From positions 1 to 64,000 of the forward strand of contig NZ_JADMKB010000132.1 in NCBI RefSeq assembly GCF_018780075.1: 64,000 nt of DNA, given 5' to 3'. The position numbers and the translations under genes are program-made. Below, one piece after another: positions 7,187 to 16,800 of the stretch. Position 1 is the stretch's first letter. Each line of letters begins with the position of its first letter. Under the pieces are notes generated by a model. The model saw nothing but the letters and a program-made list of their open reading frames with translations. It was not told where the DNA came from and searched no databases. This DNA comes from Hydrogenophaga sp. GTDB taxonomy: Bacteria > Pseudomonadota > Gammaproteobacteria > Burkholderiales > Burkholderiaceae_C.

Positions 7187-8596
7187 ATGACCTCGACGGA
7201 CAAGCCCCAAACCCTGAAGCTCGCCTTCTACGGCGATGACTTCACCGGTTCCACCGATGCCCTGGAAGTCCTGGCCTTTGGCGGGCTGCGCTGCGCGCTC
7301 TTCCTGTCGGTGCCAACGCCGTTGCAGATGGCCGCGCTGGGCGGCTTCGACGCCATCGGCGTGGCCGGCGCCAGCCGGGCGATGTCGCCGGACGAGATGG
7401 ACGCGGAGTTGCCCGACGTACTGAGCGGGCTCGCCGCCCTGGCGCCGCAGATCGTGCACTACAAGGTGTGCTCCACCTTCGACAGCGCGCCGACCGTGGG
7501 CAACATCGGCCGGGTCATCGAGCTTTCGCGGTCGGCCTTCCCGCAGCCCGTGGTGCCCATCATCGCCAGCACGCCGGCGCTGGGCCGCTACTGCCTGTTC
7601 GGTCACCTGTTTGCGCGGTCGGGCACCGATGACGAGGTCTACCGCATCGACCGCCACCCGATCATGAGCGTGCACCCGGTGACGCCGATGCAGGAATCCG
7701 ACGTGGCCCGTCACCTGCAGAAACAGGCGCCGCTGGCCATCGGCAACGTGCCGCTGACCTGGCTCGACACCGCGTCACCCGCCGCACTGGCGGAGCGCAT
7801 CGCCGACATGGCGCCGTCCCGGCAAGCGGTGGTGATCGACGGCCTGAGCCCCGAACACCTGACCGCGACGGGCAACTGCCTTCAGCACATGGCCTCTGCG
7901 CTGGGTGCGCCGCTCTTCGTCGTCGGTTCGTCGGGCGTCGAGTACGCGTTGACGCAGTCCTGGCAGCATGAAGGCGCCGCTCCGTCGGCCGATCCCTACG
8001 GGACCTTCGATGCCGTCGACCAGGTGCTGGTCGTGTCGGGCAGCGCCTCGAAGCTCAGTGCCATGCAGATCGAAGCGGCGCTGGACGCCGGCTTCCGCGA
8101 GGTGGCGATCGATGTGGAGGCGCTGACCATCGGTCCGGACACCGCTGCGGCCGAGGCGCGCCTCGTGAGCGAGGTCGTCAGCGCGCTGGCCAGTGGCGCC
8201 AGCGTGGTGATGCACACCGCCCGCGGCCCGTCCGACCCGCGGGTGGCCCGGTTGATCCAGGGCCTACAGGCCCAAGGCTGCAGCCTGGAGCAGGCGCGCC
8301 ACCAGAGCGGGCGCATGGTCAGTGAACGGCTGGGGATCGTGGTGGACGCCATCGTTCGTCGCCACCGGCTGCGCCGCCTGGTGCTGTCGGGGGGCGACAC
8401 GTCCAGCCGCATCACGCAGGCCCTCGGCCCCGACGCACTGGAGATTCGCGCCCGCCTGGCGCCCGGCGCACCGCTGTGTGCCGCGCTGTCGTCGGCGCCC
8501 CACCTGAGCGGACTCGAACTGGCCCTCAAGGGCGGGCAGATGGGCGCTCCCGATTACTTCGTCCGTGCGCTGCGGGGCAGCGCAGCGTCCACCTGA
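7187..8596 (+). CDS. Four-carbon acid sugar kinase family protein (DUF1537), OiaK-like
   Basis: The protein (about 469 residues) opens with FYGDDFTGSTDALEV, the N-terminal signature of the DUF1537 sugar-acid kinase family. It carries VLSGGDTSS and LKGGQMGAPDYF in the C-terminal nucleotide-binding domain. Members phosphorylate D-threonate, 3-oxo-tetronates or 3-oxo-isoapionate with ATP. A GTG at 7184 and an ATG at 7187 follow the stop of the RuBisCO-like gene directly, so translation is probably coupled. The product is expected to feed the RuBisCO-like enzyme. The exact substrate cannot be read from the sequence. Confidence 0.88.
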   Translation: MTSTDKPQTLKLAFYGDDFTGSTDALEVLAFGGLRCALFLSVPTPLQMAALGGFDAIGVAGASRAMSPDEMDAELPDVLSGLAALAPQIVHYKVCSTFDSAPTVGNIGRVIELSRSAFPQPVVPIIASTPALGRYCLFGHLFARSGTDDEVYRIDRHPIMSVHPVTPMQESDVARHLQKQAPLAIGNVPLTWLDTASPAALAERIADMAPSRQAVVIDGLSPEHLTATGNCLQHMASALGAPLFVVGSSGVEYALTQSWQHEGAAPSADPYGTFDAVDQVLVVSGSASKLSAMQIEAALDAGFREVAIDVEALTIGPDTAAAEARLVSEVVSALASGASVVMHTARGPSDPRVARLIQGLQAQGCSLEQARHQSGRMVSERLGIVVDAIVRRHRLRRLVLSGGDTSSRITQALGPDALEIRARLAPGAPLCAALSSAPHLSGLELALKGGQMGAPDYFVRALRGSAAST

Positions 8597-8638
8597 CGCA
8601 TGGATCCATTCACACAAAACCACCTAGGAGACGTTCTC

Positions 8639-9412
8639 ATGCCATCCACCAACACACCACAGCGCGTCGCGGTCGTCACCGGCGGCGCCATGGGCATCGG
8701 CGCCGAAGTCTGCCGGCGCCTGGGCGCTGCGGGCTTCACCGTCGTCGTCGCCGACCGCGACCAGACCGCCGCCGAGACCACCGCGGCCCATCTGCGCGCC
8801 GAGGGCGCAGTCGCCGAAGCGCAGGCCATCGACGTCGGAGATGCGGCATCGGTCGACAGCGCCTTCGCCGCCATCGAGCAGCGACACGGCCGCTGCGACG
8901 TCCTGGTCAACTCGGCCGGCATCGCCAAGGTCTATCCCTTCCTGGAGTTTCCGGACGACAACTTCGCGGCCACCATGGCCGTCAACGTCACCGGCACCTT
9001 CCTGTGCAGCCAGCGCGCAGCGCGCCTGATGGTGCGCAACCAGTGGGGCCGCATCGTCAACATCGCCTCGGTGGCGGGCATGCGCGCCGTCGGCTCCGGA
9101 CGCACGGCCTACGGCACGTCCAAAGGCGCGGTGATCGCGCTGACCCGCCAGATGGCGGTCGAGCTGGCCGAGCACGGCGTGACGGCCAACGCGGTGGCGC
9201 CCGGCCCGGTGGACACGCCGATGACCCGCGCGCTGCACACCGACCAGTTCCGTCAGGAGTACTGCAAAGCCATCCCGATGAACCGGTACGGCACGCCCGG
9301 CGAGATTGCCGCGGCCGTGATGTACCTGGTATCCGAAGACGCCGGCTACACCAGCGGCGTCACCTTGCCGGTCGACGGGGGCTTTCTCTCGTCCGGCGCC
9401 CGCGGTTTGTAA
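8639..9412 (+). CDS. SDR family oxidoreductase, putative sugar-acid dehydrogenase
   Basis: The ATG at 8639 is preceded by TAGGAG, giving 257 residues. TGGAMGIG is at 14-21, NSAG at 91-94, Ser144, and Tyr158-x3-Lys162 (TAYGTSK), so all classical SDR catalytic residues are present. In this operon it would oxidise a hydroxy sugar acid to the 3-oxo acid that the DUF1537 kinase phosphorylates. This replaces the D-apionate oxidoisomerase of the described apionate route, for which no homologue is seen here. Confidence 0.88.
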   Translation: MPSTNTPQRVAVVTGGAMGIGAEVCRRLGAAGFTVVVADRDQTAAETTAAHLRAEGAVAEAQAIDVGDAASVDSAFAAIEQRHGRCDVLVNSAGIAKVYPFLEFPDDNFAATMAVNVTGTFLCSQRAARLMVRNQWGRIVNIASVAGMRAVGSGRTAYGTSKGAVIALTRQMAVELAEHGVTANAVAPGPVDTPMTRALHTDQFRQEYCKAIPMNRYGTPGEIAAAVMYLVSEDAGYTSGVTLPVDGGFLSSGARGL

Positions 9413-9435
9413 ACCATCCACTCAAGGAGACAGCA

Positions 9436-10458
9436 ATGAACATCATGAAACTCAAGACCCTCTCTGCCGGCTTGCTCGGCGCACTGCTCGTGGCCGGCGC
9501 GACCGGCGCCATGGCGGCGGACATCAAGGAACGCACGATCAAGTACGCCGTCATCTACGACATCAAGCACCCGCACGGCCTGGGAGCGCAGAAGTTCGCC
9601 GATCTGGTGGCCCAGCGCAGCGACAACAAGATCAAGGTCAAGGTCTTTCCCAACGCGACATTGGGTGGTGAGGTCGCGATCATCTCGGCGATGCAGGGCG
9701 GCACCGTGGAAATGTCGGCCGTGGCGACGTCGCAGCTCGTCGGCGTGATCAAGGACTTTGCCGCGCTGGATCTGCCCTTCCTGTTCAGCAACGAGAAGGA
9801 GGTCGATCGCGTTGTCGAAGGCCCCGTCGGCAAGACCTTCCTCGACAAGATGCCGGTGAAGGGCCTGGTCGGCCTGTCCTTTTTCGAGCACGGCTTCCGC
9901 AACCTGACCAACAGCCGGCACCCGGTGACGAAGCTCGAGGACATCCAGGGGCTGAAGATCCGTGTGGAGCAGAACTCCGTCGCGATCGACACCTGGAACA
10001 CGCTCGGCGCCAACGCGGTGCCCATGCCCTTCCCCGAGCTGTACGGCGCGCTGGAGCAGAAGGCGGTGGACGGCCAGGAGAACCCCTACAGCACGGTCGA
10101 CAGCGCCAAGTTCTACGAAGTGCAGAAGTACCTGAGCGTCACCAAGCACAAGTACACCCCGCTGGTCGTGACCCTGAGCAAGAAGTTCTGGGACCAGCTC
10201 TCCGCCGACGAGAAGAAGCTCATCCAGGATGCGGCCGTCGAGGCCGCCGTGTACCAGCGCAAGGCCAACCGCGACCTCAGCGAGCAGTACCTCCAGTCCC
10301 TGAAGAAGGTCGGCATGCAGATCAACGAGATCCCCGCCGCGGAGCTGGTGCGCATGCGCGCCAAGGTGCAGCCGGTGGTGGACAAGTACAGCGCGCAGAT
10401 CGGCGGCACGCTGGTCAAGGACCTCTTCGGCGAGATCGAGAAGGCTCGCAAGCCCTGA
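9436..10458 (+). CDS. dctP: TRAP transporter substrate-binding protein, DctP family
   Basis: This 340-residue periplasmic protein has a Sec signal peptide ending near GAMA/AD (residue 28) and the DctP fold. The conserved LEDIQGLKIRVEQN segment carries the arginine that anchors a carboxylate ligand, so the substrate is an organic acid. AAGGAGA precedes the ATG at 9436. It is followed by the DctQ and DctM genes, so the operon encodes its own high-affinity uptake system, presumably for the acid that the upstream enzymes degrade. Confidence 0.92.
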   Translation: MNIMKLKTLSAGLLGALLVAGATGAMAADIKERTIKYAVIYDIKHPHGLGAQKFADLVAQRSDNKIKVKVFPNATLGGEVAIISAMQGGTVEMSAVATSQLVGVIKDFAALDLPFLFSNEKEVDRVVEGPVGKTFLDKMPVKGLVGLSFFEHGFRNLTNSRHPVTKLEDIQGLKIRVEQNSVAIDTWNTLGANAVPMPFPELYGALEQKAVDGQENPYSTVDSAKFYEVQKYLSVTKHKYTPLVVTLSKKFWDQLSADEKKLIQDAAVEAAVYQRKANRDLSEQYLQSLKKVGMQINEIPAAELVRMRAKVQPVVDKYSAQIGGTLVKDLFGEIEKARKP

Positions 10459-10603
10459 GCCATCAGCCCGGTCGGTCCACGGCGCACGGGTATCGAACCA
10501 CCCGCGCGCGGTGCCCGGCCGTGCGACCGCAGCGAACCTGCCCACCAGGCAAAGCCGTTCGCTGGCGGCCCAACAGATCGCTGACCCAAAGGAGACAAAC
10601 CCA

Positions 10604-11200
10604 ATGACCCAGGTCCTCGATGGCTTCTGTCGAGTTCTCGAATTGCTGATGGCAGCGGCTCTGGCCGTGATGGTCGTGCTGGTGTTCGGAAACGTTGTCC
10701 TGCGCTACGGCTTCAACTCGGGCATCACGGTGTCGGAGGAGGTCTCGCGCTGGCTGTTCGTCTGGCTGACGTTCCTCGGCGCCATCGTCGCGATGCGCGA
10801 TCACGCGCACCTCGGCAGCGACATGCTGGTCTCGCGCCTGCCCGTCATCGGCAAGAAGATCTGCCTCGTCATCGGCCACCTCCTGATGCTCTACATCACG
10901 TGGCTGCTGTTCAGTGGCGCGCTGGCGCAGGCGCGCATCAACCTCGACGTGCAGGCGCCGGTCACCGGTGCCTCGATGGCGATCCTGTACTTCGCTGGCA
11001 TCGTCTTCGCGGTCGTTGCCGCGCTGTTCCTCGCCTATGAACTCTGGCTGGTGCTGACCGGCCAGCTCAGCGACGAGGAGCTTGTGATGGTCAAGGAGTC
11101 CGAAGAGCAGGAGGAGCTGGAGGCGCTGCAGGCCGAACTGGCCCGCGAGCACGCCGAGACACCCGCGCATCTTCAACCGTCCGCCGGAGCCCAAAAATGA
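10604..11200 (+). CDS. dctQ: TRAP transporter small permease, DctQ family
   Basis: The ATG at 10604 follows AAAGGAGA and gives 198 residues with four predicted membrane helices, the DctQ topology. The charged C-terminal tail is rich in Glu and Ala (about residues 155-198), longer than in many DctQ proteins. The 3' end overlaps dctM by 4 bp. It pairs with DctM to form the inner-membrane symporter. Confidence 0.9.
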   Translation: MTQVLDGFCRVLELLMAAALAVMVVLVFGNVVLRYGFNSGITVSEEVSRWLFVWLTFLGAIVAMRDHAHLGSDMLVSRLPVIGKKICLVIGHLLMLYITWLLFSGALAQARINLDVQAPVTGASMAILYFAGIVFAVVAALFLAYELWLVLTGQLSDEELVMVKESEEQEELEALQAELAREHAETPAHLQPSAGAQK

Positions 11201-12477
11201 CGATTGCCGTTTTCCTCGGGGCGCTGATGGGCGCCATGGCGCTGGGCATCCCGATCGCCTTCGCGCTGCTGGCCACCGGCGTCGCGCTGATGGTCCACCT
11301 CGACATGTTCGACGCGCAAATCCTCGCGCAGAACGTGATCAACGGCGCCGACAGCTTCCCTCTGCTCGCGATCCCGTTCTTCATGCTGGCCGGCGAGATC
11401 ATGAACGTCGGCGGACTCTCGCAGCGCATCGTCAACTTCGCGCTTGCGCTGGTCGGCCACGTCAAGGGCGGCCTCGGCTACGTCACGATCCTGGCGGCGA
11501 TCCTGCTGTCGGCGCTGTCGGGCTCTGCGGTCGCCGACGCCGCCGCGCTGACCGCTCTGCTGCTGCCGATGATGGTGCGGGCCGGTCACGACAAAGCGCG
11601 CTCGGGCGGCCTGATCGCCGCAGCGGGTGTCATCGGGCCGGTCATCCCGCCCTCCATCGGCTTCGTCATCTTTGGCGTGGCGGCCAACGTGTCCATTTCC
11701 AAGCTGTTCCTGGCCGGGATCTTCCCGGGCATCCTGATCGGCCTGGCGCTGTGGATCACCTGGATGATCCTGGTGCGCAAGGAGAAACTTGTTCCGCCGC
11801 CGCGCAAGTCGGGCCAGGAGATGGTCCGCGCGCTGTTCGACGCGTCGTGGGCGCTGATGTTGCCAGTGATCATCCTCGTCGGCCTGCGTTTCGGCGTGTT
11901 CACGCCGACCGAGGCCGCCGTCGTCGCCGCGGTCTACGCGCTGTTCGTCTCGACGGTGATCTACCGCGAGCTGAAAGCCCGGCAGCTCTATGCGATCTTC
12001 GTGACGGCGGCCAAGACGACCGCGGTCGTGATGTTCCTCATTGCCGCGGCCATGGTCTCTGCCTGGCTGATCACGGTGGCCGACCTGCCGAGCAAGATCG
12101 CCGTCCTGCTGGAGCCGTTCATGGGCAACCAGACGCTGCTGCTGATCGCGATCATGGTGCTGTGCATGATCGTCGGCACGGCGATGGACATGACGCCGAC
12201 GATCCTGATCCTGACGCCGGTGCTGATGCCGATCGTCAAGCAGGCAGGCATCGACCCGGTCTACTTCGGCGTGCTGTTCATCATCAACAACTCGATCGGT
12301 CTGATCACCCCGCCGGTCGGCACGGTGCTCAGCACCGTCGCTGGTGTCGGGCGCATGAAGATGGACGAAGTGACGCGCGGCGTCTTGCCTTTCATGCTCG
12401 CCGAGTTCGTGATCCTGCTGTTGATGGTGCTGTTCCCTCAACTGGTGACCGTGCCTGCAAAGTGGTTCATCGGCTGA
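11197..12477 (+). CDS. dctM: TRAP transporter large permease, DctM family
   Basis: This 426-residue hydrophobic protein has about 12 membrane segments and DctM hallmarks such as the AIPFFMLAGEIMN segment near residue 58 and NNSIGLITPPVGTVL near residue 365. It is the ion-coupled transport subunit. It overlaps dctQ by 4 bp, so the two are translationally coupled. It is the last gene of the sugar-acid operon. Confidence 0.95.
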   Translation: MTIAVFLGALMGAMALGIPIAFALLATGVALMVHLDMFDAQILAQNVINGADSFPLLAIPFFMLAGEIMNVGGLSQRIVNFALALVGHVKGGLGYVTILAAILLSALSGSAVADAAALTALLLPMMVRAGHDKARSGGLIAAAGVIGPVIPPSIGFVIFGVAANVSISKLFLAGIFPGILIGLALWITWMILVRKEKLVPPPRKSGQEMVRALFDASWALMLPVIILVGLRFGVFTPTEAAVVAAVYALFVSTVIYRELKARQLYAIFVTAAKTTAVVMFLIAAAMVSAWLITVADLPSKIAVLLEPFMGNQTLLLIAIMVLCMIVGTAMDMTPTILILTPVLMPIVKQAGIDPVYFGVLFIINNSIGLITPPVGTVLSTVAGVGRMKMDEVTRGVLPFMLAEFVILLLMVLFPQLVTVPAKWFIG

Positions 12478-12964
12478 CGACTTGACTTGCTACCTGAGCA
12501 ACCGAACAGGCTCTTCCTGTGTGGGTACTTGCGGCAAAAAGACAAAAACAGCAACGCTGGTGATGGCACCCTGCGAGCGCGGACTGCGTCGACCTGACGC
12601 TCGCCCGCTTTCGGAAGACAGCCGCCATTCAGGCTTAGATCCTGAATGGCGGCTGTCGCTGCATACCGTCCCTTGAATTCCTAGACCAGGTGCGCCTGCA
12701 GCTCTTACTCCATGCAAGCTGCCATCGGTCTGCGCTGTCAAGCTGCTTGACAGATTGCGGCTGAATTGCAGGACGCTTCCTGTGCCGCCTTCTCCTGTTT
12801 GTTCCTGCCTCCCGGTCGCATTTCTCGGCTACTGGCCAAAGGGGTCGGACGGTCCGACCCTTTCAGGTCGAACAGAAGAGAGAAGGATAGGATTGATGGC
12901 AGGATAGGCTGTGCGCCAGCAAATGGCTGCCAAGCAGCAGTGTCATCAAGGGAGGAAATCAAGA
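12478..12964. other. Non-coding interval between the TRAP operon and the nuclease-helicase island
   Basis: No convincing gene is seen in these 487 bp. The interval holds a 17-bp perfect inverted repeat (12617-12657) and a second hairpin near 12838-12863 with GGGTCGGA/TCCGACCC arms around a 3-nt loop flanked by AAA/TTT. The sequence looks less codon-structured than its neighbours, as expected at the edge of an inserted segment. Confidence 0.5.
12617..12657. repeat. Perfect 17-bp inverted repeat, REP-like
   Basis: GACAGCCGCCATTCAGG at 12617-12633 is repeated exactly in inverse at 12641-12657 around a 7-nt loop. No T-run follows on either strand, so it is not a standard intrinsic terminator. 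It resembles dispersed palindromic elements of proteobacterial intergenic regions; copy number in the genome is unknown. Confidence 0.6.
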
Positions 12965-13843
12965 ATGGCGAGACGCAAGAGAACAAGCACGGCCGACGAC
13001 CTGCTGGAATTGGTGGCGATGCTGCCCTGGTGGGCCGGCGTGCTGCTGGCGCTGGTGAGCTACTTCGTGCTTCACAACATTGCATCCCAACCGGTGGTAG
13101 CGCCCTCGCAGCCCGGTCAAATGGGCGCTATGGTCACGCGATCCATCTGGAAATCGCTGGCCATGGCGGGCCAGTACATCCTCCCTTTCATTTGCTTGCT
13201 GGGTGCGGGCACGTCTGCCTGGCGGCGGCGTGAGCGAAAGAACCTGGTGGCTGATGTGGCCAGGAGCAAGGCGACCGACGCGCTGGATGGCATGAGCTGG
13301 CGCGAGTTCGAAATGCTGGTGGGGGAAGGGTTTCGGTTGCAGGGCTACCAGGTGGTAGAAACCGGGGGCTGCGGTGCCGACGGCGGCGTGGATCTCGTGC
13401 TCACCAAGCCGGGCAAAAGTGGCGGCGAAAAATTCCTCGTGCAGTGCAAGCAGTGGCGCGCCTACAAGGTTGGCGTGGACGTGGTGCGCGAGCTGTACGG
13501 TGTGATGGCCGCCAAGGGCGCCACCGGCGGGTTCGTCGTGACCTCGGGAAAGTTCACCGATGAGGCGATCAGCTTTGCGAGCGGTCGCAACGTGGCGCTG
13601 GTCGATGGGCCGAAGCTGCACGGCCTGTTGCGGCAAGCCCAGGCGGGTGCCGAGCGCTCGCCAGCCCAGAAACCTGCTGTCCCGGTGGCTCGCTCCCCTG
13701 CTCCGTCAACTCAGGCTCTGACTTGTCCCCTGTGTGCGAAACCCATGGTTCGGCGCACCGCCAAACGCGGCGCCAATGCCGGCAACGAGTTCTGGGGCTG
13801 CACCGGCTACCCGACCTGCCGTGGCACACGCCAGATCAACTGA
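12965..13843 (+). CDS. Membrane-anchored Mrr-type restriction endonuclease with C-terminal topoisomerase-like zinc finger
   Basis: GGAGG precedes the ATG at 12965 and gives 292 residues. Two hydrophobic segments (about 18-38 and 66-83) form a membrane anchor. An Mrr_cat nuclease domain follows (about 105-225), with the D-QxK active site visible as GADGGVD (D139 or D143) and LVQCKQW (Q160, K162). After a Pro/Ala linker, C254, C257, C279 and C285 form a topoisomerase I-type zinc finger. Proteins of this build cut DNA, some of it modified. The helicase gene begins 14 bp downstream, so the two probably work together. Not to be read as a complete restriction-modification system, since no methylase is present. 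Confidence 0.88.
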   Translation: MARRKRTSTADDLLELVAMLPWWAGVLLALVSYFVLHNIASQPVVAPSQPGQMGAMVTRSIWKSLAMAGQYILPFICLLGAGTSAWRRRERKNLVADVARSKATDALDGMSWREFEMLVGEGFRLQGYQVVETGGCGADGGVDLVLTKPGKSGGEKFLVQCKQWRAYKVGVDVVRELYGVMAAKGATGGFVVTSGKFTDEAISFASGRNVALVDGPKLHGLLRQAQAGAERSPAQKPAVPVARSPAPSTQALTCPLCAKPMVRRTAKRGANAGNEFWGCTGYPTCRGTRQIN

Positions 13844-13857
13844 TCCCAAGGACAACG

Positions 13858-16800
13858 ATGGCATTGCCCGATGGTCTCTATGACCTGTTGTTGACCGAGG
13901 GGTTGGCTCGATCGTTGGCAGACCTCGATCCGTCACGGGCCGATGTGTCGGCGCTCAAGGGTGGGGCAGCTGAGTTCCTGGCCGATGTCATCACCCGTCA
14001 GCTCTCGACCATCCTCGACGATGTGTCTGGCGACGAGGCCGAGAAAGCCAAACGACAACTTGAACTGGTCAATGAACTGCTGTTGATGCTTCGTCAGCGG
14101 CTCGCAGGAAGCAGTGCGGGTGGCACCTTTGCGTCTGGTGAAGTGGTTGACCTGGTGGCGCCGCCGCTGCGGGTCCTGAGGGCTGTGCAGCGCGACCAGC
14201 AGTTCCCCGTGTCGCCGGAGATCGGGCTAGGCGTGCCCTGGCTGTTCACGGCTGGCAAAGGCTCACCCTCGCTGCTCCAGGAGATTCGTCGCGAGCTGGC
14301 ATCGAGCGATCAAGTGGACATCCTGGTCAGCTTCATCACCGTCTCCGGCGTGCGCAAGCTGCAGGATGTGCTGCAGCAGATCACGGCCAAGGGTGCGCAG
14401 CAGGATGGAGAGACGCAACCGAAGACCCGGCTGCGCATCCTCACCACCACATACACGGGTGCGACCGAGGCTCGCGCGCTGGACGAGCTCGCCCGTCTGC
14501 CCGGGTGTGAAGTTCGCGTGTCACTGGATGGCCGACGCACCCGTCTGCATGCCAAAGCCTGGCTGTTCCAGCGAAAGACCGGCTTTGGTTCGGCGTATGT
14601 CGGCAGCGCCAACCTCTCGGGAGCTGCTCTTACCGGCGGGCTGGAGTGGACGGTCAAGCTGACCCAGCGCGCGCAAGAAGCCCTGTTTACCCGCGCCGTG
14701 GCCCACTTCGAGACGCTGTGGGCGGACAGCGAGTTTCAGCGCTACGACCCGGACAACGTCGAACACAGACAAGCCCTGGCGGCTGCGCTGGGCCGCGAGT
14801 CGTTTGGCGGCGAGCCGGCGGCCACCATCAGTTTCTTCGACCTGCAGCCCAAGACCTACCAGCTGGAAATGCTGGAGCAGCTGACCAACGAGCGCGCGCA
14901 CGGTCGAACCCGAAACCTCCTGGTGGCGGCCACCGGCACGGGCAAGACGGTGGTGGCGGCGTTTGACTATCGGAACACCTGCCGTATCGAGGGTGGGCGC
15001 CCTCGCCTGCTGTTTGTGGCCCACCGAGAGGAAATCCTGCGCCAGGCCATGCGCACCTACCGCGAGGTGCTGCGCGATCCCGAGTTCGGCGACCTGCTCA
15101 CCGGGAGCCACCAACCCGAACGCTGGGGCCATCTGTTCGCCACCATCGACAGCGTCACCAGCCGCGACCTGGTGGCCACCGTCGGTGCCGACAACTGGCA
15201 CACGGTGGTGGTGGATGAATGCCACCGCCTGGCGGCCGATCGGTTCGACGTATTCGCCAGGGCCGTTCGTCCCAGCGTGTTGCTCGGGCTGACGGCGACG
15301 CCTGAGCGCAGCGACGGTCAACCCATCGCGCCGTATTTCGATTCGCGTCCCGACGGGAGCCCTGCGGTCGAGCTGCGGCTGTGGCACGCGCTGGACCTGC
15401 AGCTGCTGGCGCCGTTCGAGTACTACGCATGCGACGACGCCACCGATTTTTCGGAAGTGCCTTGGGACAGGCCAGGGGAACGCGAGGCGGTGAACAACCT
15501 GGTCACAGGCAACGACGTGCGCGCCAAACTGGTCATCAATGAATGGCGTCGTCTGGCTTCCGATGCGCGGCAGTCTCGGGCCATCGTTTTCTGTGTGTCG
15601 GTGGCGCACGCAGAGTTCATGACCGATTGGTTCAACCGCGCCGGTCTGCCAGCAGCCTGCGTGGTTGGCACGACAGCATCCGAAGAACGGCGACGTGCGC
15701 CGCAACGCCTGCTCAGCGGCGAGCTGTGCGCGTTGGTCACGGTGGATCTCTACAACGAGGGCATCGACTTGCCGATGGTGGACACGCTGCTGTTGCTGCG
15801 CCCCACTCAGAGCCCGGTGCTGTTCCAGCAACAGATCGGCCGTGGTCTGCGTTTGGCCCCCGGCAAGGAGAGTTGCCTGGTGCTCGACTTCGTCGGGCAA
15901 CACCGGGCCGAGTTTCGGTTTGACCGACTCTTGTCGAGCCTGACCGGCCTGTCGCGACGCGAACTGGTGGACGGCGTTGAGAACGGCTTCGGCAGCTTGC
16001 CGCCCGGATGCCACATCCACCTGCAGCGCCAGACGCGAGAACAGGTGCTGCAAGGCCTGCGATCCCTGACGTCCCAGAACTGGCGCCGTCTGAAGACCGA
16101 GCTGCAGACCTATGCGGCGCTGCGTGGCCGATCGTCGATTCAACTGGCCGACTTCCTGCACGACCAGGCACTGGAACTGGAAGACATCTACCGCGCCGGT
16201 ACCGGACAAGGTCGTAGCGGCTGGACATCGCTCAAGCGCGATGCGGGCTTGATCGTCGCAGAGCCAGAACCTGAAGAGGACTACTTCAGCCGCCGCTTTG
16301 GCGATCTGCTGCATGTGGACGATCCACGCCGGCTCGATGTGATGACTGCTGTGGGTTCGCGCCAAGGGAGTTCACCAGCACTTAGTGCTGAGGAGGCGCT
16401 GGGCGTGCAGATGCTGGCCTATCAGATCGATGGACGCCACGAACAGGCAGCGGGGTATGAAGCCTTCCTGGCACGCTTGGAGGGTCACCCAACCATCGCT
16501 GCCGAGCTGGTGGAACTGTCCGCCCTTCTGCAGGCCCGCAGCACCTTGGGCGCGCATCCTGTGCCTGGACTCGAAGACACGCCCTTGTGCCTGCATGCGG
16601 GCTACGGTGCGCGCGAAATCCTCACTGCGGTGCGCTGGCTGACGGCGTCGCGCCGCGTGCCGTTCCAGGCCGGCACACTGTCTTTGCTCAGCCGCCAGAC
16701 CGAGCTGCTGTTCGTCACGCTCGACAAGAGCGAGGGCTACCACGACCGCATCGCGTATCACGACTACGCGATCAGCGCCGAGCGCTTTCACTGGCAGTCC

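Noticed and set aside
6062-7714. A 550-residue antisense frame across the RuBisCO-like gene
   Set aside because: It is rich in His, Arg and Gly, has no recognisable domain, and the sense frame contains conserved RuBisCO motifs.
12490-13085. Several short frames before the Mrr-type nuclease gene
   Set aside because: They arise from the inverted repeat and GC-rich sequence. No start signals or domains are seen.
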